Shown in pieces: positions 9,048 through 16,154 of a stretch of DNA of 29,267 nt (positions are counted from its first letter, which is position 1; each line of letters opens with the position of its first letter). The DNA lies in assembly GCA_947522695.1 (NCBI GenBank), contig CANNTX010000012.1, positions 1-29,267 on the forward strand, written 5' to 3'. A program made the position numbers and the translations under genes. The notes beneath the pieces were generated by a model, which saw only the letters and a program-made list of their open reading frames with translations, did not search any database and was not told the DNA's origin. The stretch is from an uncultured Bacilli bacterium. GTDB taxonomy: Bacteria; Bacillota_I; Bacilli_A; RF39; UBA660.

Positions 9048-9257
9048 ATGATTGATGTATTAAAGGTAAGAGTTAATAAGTTAATAGAAGAAAATAAAGA
9101 TAATAAAGAGATACTTGAAAAGTATAAGCTTATTAAGGAAATATTAAATAAAGATGATTGTTTTTTAAATATGAGTATAGAGTATGCATATGCAATATTA
9201 AGAGATTTAGGTGTGTCCGAAGAAAAACTTAAAGATGTTTATTTAGAGTTGATATAG
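9048..9257 (+). CDS. Small helical protein of unknown function
   Basis: This 69-residue protein is charged, with a Lys/Glu-rich helical first half and the segment 'NMSIEYAYAILRDLGVSEEKL' near the end that could be a small three-helix fold. I do not recognise it. It starts five bases after the transglutaminase-like gene, with GGGAG at proper spacing, so it is the last gene of the ATPase/protease cassette. The next gene's promoter starts inside its last codons. It could be an adaptor or regulator of the larger proteins; that is inference from position only. Confidence 0.65.
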   Translation: MIDVLKVRVNKLIEENKDNKEILEKYKLIKEILNKDDCFLNMSIEYAYAILRDLGVSEEKLKDVYLELI

Positions 9258-9278
9258 TTGGATATATAATAATATAAT
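9249..9278 (+). promoter_or_regulatory. Sigma-A-type promoter of the NUDIX gene
   Basis: TTGATA (9249-9254), 18 bases, then a perfect TATAAT (9273-9278), with the start about 24 bases upstream of the ATG and GGAGG between. The -35 box overlaps the end of the preceding gene. This gives the NUDIX gene its own start of transcription. Confidence 0.6.
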
Positions 9279-9301
9279 ATTAGTCGAATGGAGGAAATAC
9301 T

Positions 9302-9706
9302 ATGAAAGTTGTAGGAACAATGTTTTTTGAAGATGATAAGTTGTTAATAGATAAGCCAAGAAAAAGACCTACATATCAAATGATTGGTGGAAAAGTCGAA
9401 GAAGGAGAAACACCATTAGAAGCAGCAATAAGGGAGTGTCATGAAGAATTAGGTGGTATGGCAGTTTTTGATGAATCATTATTTGAACTAATTATGGAAT
9501 TTGATGAAATTGCGACAAGTGATGGAGTTACACCAATTCATTTTTTTGTATTTAAATATAATGGAAAGTTATTTGGTGATTTAAGCACATCTTTGGAAAT
9601 TGAAAAATTCAAGTGGTATTCTAGTGAAGATGGAACTGAGATTCTTTCTAATACTTTAAAGCATGAGGTAGTACCATATTGTTTAAAAAATAAATTAATT
9701 AAATAA
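9302..9706 (+). CDS. NUDIX hydrolase (MutT-like)
   Basis: This 134-residue protein carries a complete Nudix box, 'GGKVEEGETPLEAAIRECHE' continuing into 'ELGG' (about residues 29-52), with the G-x5-E-x7-REU-x-EE-x-GU arrangement. The fold removes nucleoside-diphosphate-linked groups. A house-cleaning 8-oxo-dGTP type role is likely given the small size, but specificity cannot be told from the motif. GGAGG lies seven bases before the ATG. It is monocistronic by context, with its own promoter before it and the TetR promoter after it. Confidence 0.9.
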   Translation: MKVVGTMFFEDDKLLIDKPRKRPTYQMIGGKVEEGETPLEAAIRECHEELGGMAVFDESLFELIMEFDEIATSDGVTPIHFFVFKYNGKLFGDLSTSLEIEKFKWYSSEDGTEILSNTLKHEVVPYCLKNKLIK

Positions 9707-9728
9707 GACTAATGTTTTAAGTTTTTTC

Positions 9729-9756
9729 TTTACAAAAATATAACACTTGTTATAAA
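9729..9756 (+). promoter_or_regulatory. Promoter of the TetR/ABC exporter operon
   Basis: TTTACA (9729-9734), a 16-base spacer, and TATAAA (9751-9756). The upstream operator fills the spacer and overlaps the -10 box, which is what a repressed promoter should look like. Confidence 0.65.
9739..9754. promoter_or_regulatory. TetR operator 1
   Basis: A perfect palindrome TATAACA-CT-TGTTATA lies between the -35 box and the -10 box, overlapping the latter. The identical arms recur in operator 2, 31 bases downstream. The palindrome is read directly; binding by the adjacent TetR protein is inference. Confidence 0.75.
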
Positions 9757-9769
9757 ATGAAATTAGATA

Positions 9770-9785
9770 TATAACACATGTTATA
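9770..9785. promoter_or_regulatory. TetR operator 2
   Basis: TATAACA-CA-TGTTATA has the same 7-base arms as operator 1 and lies in the 5' leader just before the ribosome site. Centre-to-centre distance to operator 1 is 31 bases, close to three helical turns, so both dimers would sit on the same DNA face. Confidence 0.75.
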
Positions 9786-9805
9786 AATTAGGAGGTTATA
9801 CGCCA

Positions 9806-10408
9806 GTGAGTAGAAAAATAAATAAAGATGATATAATTCGAGTGTGTTTGGATATAGTTAGAAAAGATGGAATAAATGGGATTAATGCCAGAAAAGTTGC
9901 TAATGAACTTAATTGTTCAACACAACCAATATTTTATTTATATAAAAATATGGATGAAATAAAAAATGATTTATATAAAGAAATTTCTAATGTTTATTTT
10001 AATTATATTTTAAATGATAGTAATACTTATAAAGATACTGGTCTTAAGTATATTAAATTTGCTAAAGATGAACCTAATTTTTTTAAGATTTTATTTAATA
10101 GTGATAATGATGGTATAAGTTATGTAGACTATAATAAATCGATTGATAAGGTTTATGAAATTATTTCTATGCAAACCGGATTAAGTATTGAAAACGTGAA
10201 GAAGTTTAATTTTAGAATGTGGTTTTATGTTAATGGAATAGCTAATTTAGTTGCTAATAAAACTTGTGATTTTAGTGATGATGAATTAGGAAAGTTATTA
10301 AGAGAACAATATGTTTCAATGATACTTTATGAATATAATAGAGGAAATATTAAAAAGAAAATTGTTGATAAAGTAATTAAAGATAGTTTAAAGAGAAAGG
10401 ATAAATAG
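9806..10408 (+). CDS. TetR/AcrR family transcriptional repressor
   Basis: The 200-residue protein starts at a GTG nine bases after AGGAGGT. The N-terminal helix-turn-helix reads 'INARKVANELNCSTQPIFYLYKNMDEI' across residues about 31-57, the usual TetR DNA-binding pattern ending in 'FY-x-Y/H-F/K-x-x-x-D/E'. The remaining helical part should bind the inducer. Two perfect operators stand before the gene, so it very probably represses its own operon, which continues with an ABC exporter (two bases to the ATPase gene). The ligand is likely a toxic small molecule or antibiotic exported by the transporter; this is inference from the layout. Confidence 0.9.
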   Translation: MSRKINKDDIIRVCLDIVRKDGINGINARKVANELNCSTQPIFYLYKNMDEIKNDLYKEISNVYFNYILNDSNTYKDTGLKYIKFAKDEPNFFKILFNSDNDGISYVDYNKSIDKVYEIISMQTGLSIENVKKFNFRMWFYVNGIANLVANKTCDFSDDELGKLLREQYVSMILYEYNRGNIKKKIVDKVIKDSLKRKDK

Positions 10409-10410
10409 AT

Positions 10411-11172
10411 ATGAATAAAGTTATTGAGGTTAAAAATTTAGTTAAGGAATATAAGGGTAAGATAGCAGTTGATGATTTGTCTTTTGATGTTTATGAAGGA
10501 GAAATTTTAGGATTACTTGGGCCTAATGGGAGTGGAAAAAGTACTACTATTAATTCAATTTTGTCTTTATTAAAGTATCAAAAGGGTAGTATTAAAATAT
10601 TTGGTAAAGAAATGAAGCCTGATTCTTATGATATTAAATCTAAAATTGGAGTTATTTTTCAGGATGTTGCGGTGTTTGATGAACTAAATGTTTACGATAA
10701 TATTGATTATTTTTGTGGATTATATATTAGTGATAAAAATAAAAGAAAAGAATATGTTGAAGATGCTATTAAATTAGTTGGACTAGGTGAATTTAAGAAG
10801 TATTTACCTAAACAATTATCAGGTGGTTTACTTAGAAGATTAAATATTGCTTGTGGAATTGCTCATAAACCAAGTTTGATATTTTTTGATGAACCGACTG
10901 CTATGGTTGATCCGCAAAGTAGAAATAATATATTAGATGGTATTAAAAAATTAAGAGATAAAGGAGCTACAATAGTTTATACAACCCATTATATGGAAGA
11001 AGTTGAAATACTTTGTGATAGAATAATTATCATTGATAATGGAAAAATTATTGCTGAAGGAACAAGTGATGAGTTGAAGAAGAAGGCAGACATTAAAGAA
11101 ACTATTAAGCATGAAGGACCTACTTTAAATGATGTGTTTTTAAAACTTACAGGAAAGGATTTAAGAGATTAA
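10411..11172 (+). CDS. ABC transporter ATP-binding protein (ABC-2 drug/antibiotic exporter type)
   Basis: The 253-residue ATPase is complete: Walker A 'GPNGSGKST' (about 37-45), Q-loop in 'GVIFQDVAVFDEL', ABC signature 'LSGGLLRRLNIA', Walker B 'LIFFDEPTAMVDP' and the H-loop in 'YTTHYMEE'. The signature has 'LSGGLLRR' instead of the usual 'LSGGxxQR/RR', still within normal range. The C-terminal 'GPTLNDVFLKLTGKDLRD' is the usual tail of the DrrA/CcmA-like exporter group. Its last base is the first base of the permease gene, so translation is coupled. It energises the two permeases that follow. Confidence 0.94.
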   Translation: MNKVIEVKNLVKEYKGKIAVDDLSFDVYEGEILGLLGPNGSGKSTTINSILSLLKYQKGSIKIFGKEMKPDSYDIKSKIGVIFQDVAVFDELNVYDNIDYFCGLYISDKNKRKEYVEDAIKLVGLGEFKKYLPKQLSGGLLRRLNIACGIAHKPSLIFFDEPTAMVDPQSRNNILDGIKKLRDKGATIVYTTHYMEEVEILCDRIIIIDNGKIIAEGTSDELKKKADIKETIKHEGPTLNDVFLKLTGKDLRD

Positions 11173-12278
11173 TGTTTATTCATAATTTAAGATATAATGT
11201 AAAAATATTGTTTAATAATAAAGTGTTGATATTTTGGACTTTTATATTTCCAATAATTTTAGGTGTTTTCTTTAATATGGCTTTTTCAAATATTGAAAGT
11301 GATGAAATGCTTAAGGCGTTTGATATTGCGGTAGTTGATAATGATGAGTTTAGAAATGATGAAGTGTATGTTAAAACATTAGAGGCTTTATCAAGTGAGT
11401 CAGATGATAAGTTATTTAATATTAAATATACTGATAAAGAAGTTGCGGATAACTTACTAGAAGATGGTGAAATTGAGGGATATATTTATTTTAGTGATAA
11501 TAAACCGAATATTGTTATTAGAGAAAATGGAATGAATCAAACAGTTTTGAGATATGTAGTTAATGAGATTGAACAAAATAAAATTATTTATGCTGATGTA
11601 GGATTTGTTCAAAATATTAAAAGTAATGTTAAGATGGTTGATGTTTCAAAAGATAATTTAAGTTATATGCAAATTGAATATTATAGTTTAATTGCTATGG
11701 CTGTTATGTATGGTGGAATGTTAGGGCTTACGGCTATAAATAATTCCTTAGCAAATATGAGTGATAAGGGAAAAAGAATTGCAGTTTCTCCTAATAAGAA
11801 AAGTAATATTGTGTTAAGTGCGATAATCGGATCTTATTTAGTTAGTTTAGTTGGATTATTTATTTTGATGATATTTCTAAAGTTTGTATTACATGCAGAT
11901 TTTGAAAGTAATCCAGGACTTGTGATGCTGCTTTCGCTTGTTGGTGATTTAGCAGGAATATCTTTAGGTGTTTTAATTGCGTCTGTATTTAGAGTTAGTG
12001 AGGGGACAAAGACAGGAATTACAATTGCAATTAGTATGTTTTTGTCGGTATTATCTGGTATGACTGGTGTTACTTTAAAATATGTTATAGATAAAAATGT
12101 GCCAATATTAAATTTGATTAATCCATGTAATTTAATAACTGATGGGTTTTATTCTTTATATTATTATGATACTTTGAATAGATATTTTAGAGATGTAAGT
12201 TTTCTTTTAATATTTGTATTAATTGCATTTGTTATTTCTTTCGTAAGTTTAAGGAGGGAAAGGTATGATAGTATTTAA
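11172..12278 (+). CDS. ABC-2 type permease, first subunit
   Basis: The 368-residue membrane protein begins with a cytoplasmic stretch, one helix (about 19-39) and a large extracytoplasmic loop (about 40-170) with a YhgE/DrrB-like pattern. Five more helices follow in the C-terminal half (about 171-360), which is the ABC-2 membrane domain. Its ATG overlaps the ATPase stop by one base, and its end overlaps the next permease by 14 bases. The two permeases probably form a heterodimer with the ATPase. Substrate unknown; the TetR partner suggests an inducible drug exporter. Confidence 0.9.
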   Translation: MFIHNLRYNVKILFNNKVLIFWTFIFPIILGVFFNMAFSNIESDEMLKAFDIAVVDNDEFRNDEVYVKTLEALSSESDDKLFNIKYTDKEVADNLLEDGEIEGYIYFSDNKPNIVIRENGMNQTVLRYVVNEIEQNKIIYADVGFVQNIKSNVKMVDVSKDNLSYMQIEYYSLIAMAVMYGGMLGLTAINNSLANMSDKGKRIAVSPNKKSNIVLSAIIGSYLVSLVGLFILMIFLKFVLHADFESNPGLVMLLSLVGDLAGISLGVLIASVFRVSEGTKTGITIAISMFLSVLSGMTGVTLKYVIDKNVPILNLINPCNLITDGFYSLYYYDTLNRYFRDVSFLLIFVLIAFVISFVSLRRERYDSI

Positions 12279-13413
12279 AACTATTTTAAAGATATTAAAT
12301 AAGTTAAAGGGATTAATTATACTTTATACTATTATGCTTGTATCAGTTACGTTAGTTAATCAAACTAGTGGTAATGTAGATAGTTTTGAAGAGATTAAGC
12401 CTAGTGTAATTATAGTTAATAATGATAAAAGTGAAAGTAAGGTTACTAATCATTTTATTAAGTATTTAGAAAATCATATGGAAGTTAAAGATATAGATAC
12501 TGATAATGAAGAAAAAATAGATGATGCACTTTTTTATAGGGATGTTAGTTTAGTAGTTTATATTCCAGATGGTTTTGGAGATGATTTGTTAGATAGTAAA
12601 GATGTGAGTGTTGAATATAAAATTAGTGGTGATAAAGGTTCTTCTTATGGAAAGATGCTAGTTCAAAACTATTTTGATTCTTTTAATATTTATAATAATT
12701 ATTATAATGGTGATGAGTTATTTGGAAAGTTAGATAATGCATTAAATCTTGATTTAAATGTTGAGGTTAAAAGTAAAGTAGATACTAATAGTTTAAGTAG
12801 AATGGCTAGATTTTTTAACTTCTTAAATTATGCAATCTTGGCTGGATGTGTATATTCAATTAGTATGATTCTTGCTAGTTTAAAGAGTCAGAATGTTAGA
12901 AAAAGAACGATAGTTAGTAGTTATGATTATAAAAAATATAACCGAATTGTACTAGAGGCTTGTTCGGTTGTTATAATTGGAATGTGGATTCTTTATATGA
13001 TTCTTGCTTTAATTATTTTTAAAGATTTGTTTATTAGTATGAATGGTTTATGGTATGTAATTAATTCTTTTGTGTTTAGTTTATGTTCATTATGTATTGG
13101 TTTCTTAATTGGAAATATTACACAAAATAAGGGTGCAATAAGTGGGATAGTTAATGTTGTTTCACTTGGTTCTTCTTTCTTATGTGGATGTTTTGTACCT
13201 TTTGAATTTATGCCTGATTATGTTATTAAGATAGCTCATATTTTTCCAACTTATTATTTTGTAATTAATAATGAGGCTTTAAAAGTTATGGATAATTTTA
13301 GTTTAAGTAGTGTTAGTCCTTTAATTCTTAATATGGGTATTGTATTAATATTTGGTGTTTGTTTTGTTATTATTACTAATTATGTTAGTAAGAGAAAGCA
13401 AGTGTTAAATTAA
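12265..13413 (+). CDS. ABC-2 type permease, second subunit
   Basis: The 382-residue protein has the same layout as the previous gene product: an N-terminal helix (about 13-31), a long extracytoplasmic loop containing 'VIIVNNDKSESKV' and 'DVSLVVYIPDGFGDDLL', then about five helices. It includes 'GNITQNKGAISGIVNVVSLG' (about 287-306), typical of ABC-2 permeases. The start has AAGGAGGGAAAGG just upstream, inside the end of the first permease gene. It closes the TetR/ABC operon; I see no clear terminator directly after it. Confidence 0.9.
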   Translation: MIVFKTILKILNKLKGLIILYTIMLVSVTLVNQTSGNVDSFEEIKPSVIIVNNDKSESKVTNHFIKYLENHMEVKDIDTDNEEKIDDALFYRDVSLVVYIPDGFGDDLLDSKDVSVEYKISGDKGSSYGKMLVQNYFDSFNIYNNYYNGDELFGKLDNALNLDLNVEVKSKVDTNSLSRMARFFNFLNYAILAGCVYSISMILASLKSQNVRKRTIVSSYDYKKYNRIVLEACSVVIIGMWILYMILALIIFKDLFISMNGLWYVINSFVFSLCSLCIGFLIGNITQNKGAISGIVNVVSLGSSFLCGCFVPFEFMPDYVIKIAHIFPTYYFVINNEALKVMDNFSLSSVSPLILNMGIVLIFGVCFVIITNYVSKRKQVLN

Positions 13414-13446
13414 TAAGATATCTATTTATTATAGGATAAGGATAAA

Positions 13447-13530
13447 ATGAAGATAGCTGTTGATGTTATTGTTTTGATTTTTTTGTATTTTTTTGTATTT
13501 TATAAAAAATGGAAGAAATTATCTAATTAG
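13447..13530 (+). pseudogene. 27-codon frame, probably the displaced first helix of the VanZ protein
   Basis: An ATG after AAGGA opens a 27-codon frame that encodes one hydrophobic helix followed by 'YKKWKKLSN', and stops at TAG 13528-13530. The VanZ-family frame starts three bases later in another frame without a ribosome site of its own. Many VanZ-family proteins begin with just such a helix and a basic loop before the 'YxxFVLYxTLxP' helix. So this piece and 13533-13946 may be one gene split by a one-base change near 13524-13530. It could instead be a genuine small membrane protein whose translation is coupled to VanZ. Confidence 0.45.
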
Positions 13531-13532
13531 AT

Positions 13533-13946
13533 TTGTTTATCAGAACAATGATGTATGTGTATATTAGTTTTGTACTTTATTTTACTTTAATGCCTATTAT
13601 TTGTTCCATCCTATTTATGTTTAATCATCCTTTTAAAATGATGAATATGAATTTATTTGATGATTTGCTAAATCATAGAGGAGATTATATTAGACAAATT
13701 GTTTTAAATATAGTTATGTTAATTCCTTTTGGTATTATATTTCCAATGATAGATAAGAAAAATAATTTTGTTAAAATAATAGAATGGAGTTTTATAACAA
13801 GTTTAGTTATTGAAATGTTACAAACATTAATAAGTGTTAGATCATCTGATATAACAGATTTAATCACAAATGTTTTTGGTGCGATTGTTGGGTATTTGAT
13901 TTATTTAACATTTAAACCAGTGATTAATAAGATATTTAAGAGGTGA
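13533..13946 (+). CDS. VanZ family membrane protein
   Basis: The 137-residue frame, from TTG 13533, has four hydrophobic helices. It carries the VanZ pattern: a first helix 'YISFVLYFTLMPI', 'NIVMLIPFGIIFPMI' (the conserved N-x-x-x-F-x-P-x-G element), and 'SLVIEMLQTLISVRSSDITDLITNVFGAIVGY' across about residues 88-119, matching the family's E-x-x-Q and R-x-x-D-x-x-D-x-x-x-N-x-x-G core. VanZ-like proteins are linked to teicoplanin resistance in enterococci, but most have no known function. The start is uncertain because no ribosome site precedes TTG or the ATGs at 13548 and 13551; see the split-gene note for the upstream frame. Confidence 0.8.
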   Translation: MFIRTMMYVYISFVLYFTLMPIICSILFMFNHPFKMMNMNLFDDLLNHRGDYIRQIVLNIVMLIPFGIIFPMIDKKNNFVKIIEWSFITSLVIEMLQTLISVRSSDITDLITNVFGAIVGYLIYLTFKPVINKIFKR

Positions 13947-13952
13947 TAGAAG

Positions 13953-14243
13953 GTGTATTTATTTTATATATTTGGTGCTATTATATTTGGTTTTGTAATT
14001 GTTAATTTTGTTTTGGATGCTAAGGCTCCAGAAGAGAAAGTTAAAGCTATTATAATAAAAAAATCTACTAATACTTTTGTAGATTCTAATAATGTTATAA
14101 TAAATAGTTATATCTTTACTTTTGAATTTGATGGCAAGATTAAGAAATTTGAAGTAAATTATCATATCTTTAATGAATTTAATGAAAATGATGAAGGAAT
14201 ACTTATTTATAAAAGAAATAAGTTTGTAGATTTTGAGGTTTAA
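13953..14243 (+). CDS. DUF2500-like membrane protein
   Basis: The 96-residue protein starts at GTG 13953, six bases after the VanZ stop, with AGGTGATAGAAG upstream. It has one N-terminal helix (about 3-20) and a small beta-rich domain: 'VKAIIIKKSTNT', then 'SYIFTFEFDGKIKKFEVNY', 'NENDEGILIYKRNKFVDFEV'. This ordering (V-x-x-K-R, Y-x-x-T-F-E, E-x-x-V, GD-x-G-x-L-x-Y, F-x-x-F) is that of DUF2500. No biochemical role is known. Its stop codon is inside the stem of the following terminator. Confidence 0.68.
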   Translation: MYLFYIFGAIIFGFVIVNFVLDAKAPEEKVKAIIIKKSTNTFVDSNNVIINSYIFTFEFDGKIKKFEVNYHIFNEFNENDEGILIYKRNKFVDFEV

Positions 14244-14285
14244 TTAAATTATATAAAAATTTGATGGAAATTTAATTATTTTTTT
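14241..14285 (+). terminator. Rho-independent terminator after the VanZ/DUF2500 genes
   Basis: TAATTAAATT (14241-14250) pairs perfectly with AATTTAATTA (14269-14278) and is followed by seven T (14279-14285). The stem is pure A/T but long. It separates this group from the secretion cluster. Confidence 0.65.
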
Positions 14286-14293
14286 GATATAGT
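14285..14293 (+). promoter_or_regulatory. Likely extended -10 promoter of the TasA-like operon
   Basis: TGATATAGT at 14285-14293 fits an extended -10 element (TGnTATAAT, one mismatch), immediately after the terminator's T-run and 29 bases before the ATG. No good -35 box is present, which extended -10 promoters can do without. Confidence 0.4.
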
Positions 14294-14321
14294 ATTAGTT
14301 AGAGTAGGAGGATAGATATTT

Positions 14322-14975
14322 ATGGAAAAAAATAGAAATGTTCAAGTTATAGCAATAGTTGCATTAATAGTTGGTGTTGTTGGTTTATCAGTTGGTTTTG
14401 CTGCATTTTCTAGTGTTTTAAATATTCAAGCTAGCGCTAATGTAAAACCAGACAGTAATACAATGAATGTTGATTTTTCTAGTGTAGAAGATAAAGTTGA
14501 GATTGCTGAAATTGTTCCAACTGCTACACCTAGTTCATTAACAACTACTAACGCTACTATTGATAATAGTGGAGATCCAACCATTTCAAATTTAAATGCA
14601 ACATTTACAGAACCAGGACAATCAGTTGTTTATAAGTTTTATGCTTATAATGCAGGTGAATTAAATGCTTTCTTAAAAAGTATAGTGTTTAGTAATGTAA
14701 CTGGTAAGAACTCTACTAAAGTTTGTACTGCAGTTGAAGGAACTACTGATGCTTTAGTTCAAAGTGCTTGCGAGAAAATTGTTGTAAAAGTAAAAGTTGG
14801 AAATGAACTTGAAACTTTAACTGGTATGGCTTCTATTACAGGACATTCTTTAGCTAAATCATCTGGTGAATTAATAACAGTTACATTAGAATATGAGGCT
14901 GGAGCTGAAAGAGCAGATGGAGACTTTACTGTAGCGTTTGGTGATATTTCATTAAATTATAGTTCTGCAGATTAA
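14322..14975 (+). CDS. TasA/camelysin-like secreted protein with SipW-class signal peptide
   Basis: The 217-residue protein has an N-terminal helix (about 8-25) ending 'LSVGFAAFSSVLNIQA'. The small-residue/A-F boundary (about residues 27-29) is like the SipW-cognate signal of TasA, which is cut just before an F-N-D. The mature part is beta-rich, Ser/Thr-rich and Lys-poor, with 'VVYKFYAYNAGELNAFLKSI' (102-121), the Y-x-x-x-N-x-G-x-x-x-A element seen in TasA-like proteins. Two cysteines (C135, C150) could form a disulphide. It has a strong AGGAGG site. The signal peptidase follows, 45 bases after its stop. A matrix fibre or pilin-like role is inferred. Confidence 0.78.
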   Translation: MEKNRNVQVIAIVALIVGVVGLSVGFAAFSSVLNIQASANVKPDSNTMNVDFSSVEDKVEIAEIVPTATPSSLTTTNATIDNSGDPTISNLNATFTEPGQSVVYKFYAYNAGELNAFLKSIVFSNVTGKNSTKVCTAVEGTTDALVQSACEKIVVKVKVGNELETLTGMASITGHSLAKSSGELITVTLEYEAGAERADGDFTVAFGDISLNYSSAD

Positions 14976-15020
14976 TATATAAATTAAATAGATTTGTCTC
15001 TTTGAAGGTGGGAGATAATA

Positions 15021-16151
15021 ATGAAGAAAAGCTATGTTAAAATAATAATATTTATCTTTATTTTTAGTTTTATTTTACTTTTAAATTGTTTTAAATTTAG
15101 ATTTTTAGGGCAATTTAGTTTAGATTTTACTCTTTTGCTTTTACTTGTCATTGTTTATTTGACTTTAGGATTTGAAAAAGATAGGCATCGTTATAGTAAA
15201 GATATTAGTTTAGAGATAATTATTATTTTAATAGCTTTTTTTCTTCTTTATTATTTATTAGGTTTATTAATTGGTTTTGCTAAAAATAATAATTATTTAA
15301 CTATATATTCTTTTTGTAATATTATATTTCCAATTATTTTATTTATTTTAATAAAGGAATTTTTAAGATATCAATTATTAATGAAAGCAAGTGAATCTAA
15401 AATATTAATTATAATTATTTTAATCTTTTTCATTCTAATTGATAATGTTATACCTTTTTCATCCCATTCTATTGGTTTTAGCAAAGAAACTTTTTTATTA
15501 ATTTCATTAAATTTTTTACCTTCGGTTTGTGAAAATATATTATGTTCATATTTAAGTTTAAAACTTGGTTATAAACCTGGAATATTATATTTACTTATTA
15601 TGAATTTATGGAAGTATTTTCTTCCAATTATTCCTAATCCGAATGAGTATTTATATTCATTAATTTTTCTTATATTTCCTTTATTTGTACTTATTAAAAT
15701 AATTAAATGGTTTAAAATGGATAGAACAGATGAAATAATTAATGAAAATTATAAGCAATCTAAGAGGGAATTTTTCCTATTTATTCCGGTATTTATTTTT
15801 GTTGGTATTTTAGTTTATTTTGTTTCAGGATATTTTAGATATTACGCTGTTGCAGTAGCAAGTGGATCTATGGAGCCTAACATATCAAAAGGAGATGTAG
15901 TTGTTGTTGATAAAAAATTTAATGAAATTAATGTAGGGGATATTCTTGCATATAGTTATGAAGGAAAAATAATTGTTCATAGAATATATAAAATTATTAA
16001 TAGTGATAATGAATATTTTATTTATACTAAAGGTGATGCTAATAGTAATTTTGATAATTATAAAGTTACTAAGGAAATGTTTATTGGAATAGTTAAATTT
16101 AAAGTTCCTTTTGTTGGATATCCAACTGTATTACTTAATGAGAGGTGGTAA
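15021..16151 (+). CDS. Signal peptidase I of the SipW (Ser-His) class with a large N-terminal membrane domain
   Basis: The 376-residue protein has a C-terminal S26 peptidase domain (about 255-370). The nucleophile is in 'VASGSMEPNISKGD' (S283), and the general-base site is 'GKIIVHRIYKI' (H320), a histidine instead of the bacterial Lys, as in SipW, archaeal and ER signal peptidases. 'YTKGDANSNFD' (336-345) completes box E. The first 235 residues hold about seven hydrophobic helices, far more than the one or two of ordinary SipW (which has about 190 residues). I do not recognise this extra domain. The gene lies between two genes whose products have matching SipW-type signals, so these are its likely substrates. 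Confidence 0.85.
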   Translation: MKKSYVKIIIFIFIFSFILLLNCFKFRFLGQFSLDFTLLLLLVIVYLTLGFEKDRHRYSKDISLEIIIILIAFFLLYYLLGLLIGFAKNNNYLTIYSFCNIIFPIILFILIKEFLRYQLLMKASESKILIIIILIFFILIDNVIPFSSHSIGFSKETFLLISLNFLPSVCENILCSYLSLKLGYKPGILYLLIMNLWKYFLPIIPNPNEYLYSLIFLIFPLFVLIKIIKWFKMDRTDEIINENYKQSKREFFLFIPVFIFVGILVYFVSGYFRYYAVAVASGSMEPNISKGDVVVVDKKFNEINVGDILAYSYEGKIIVHRIYKIINSDNEYFIYTKGDANSNFDNYKVTKEMFIGIVKFKVPFVGYPTVLLNERW

Positions 16152-16154
16152 ATA

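Noticed and set aside
9048..9257. Antitoxin or toxin-antitoxin reading of the small gene
   Set aside because: Small size and operon position alone do not show it; no DNA-binding or known antitoxin motif is visible.
15021..15740. CPBP (Abi) intramembrane protease in the N-terminal domain of the signal peptidase
   Set aside because: The helices and a single Glu ('VCENILCSYL') recall CPBP proteins, but the EExxxR motif and the later His motifs are not present, so I do not assign it.
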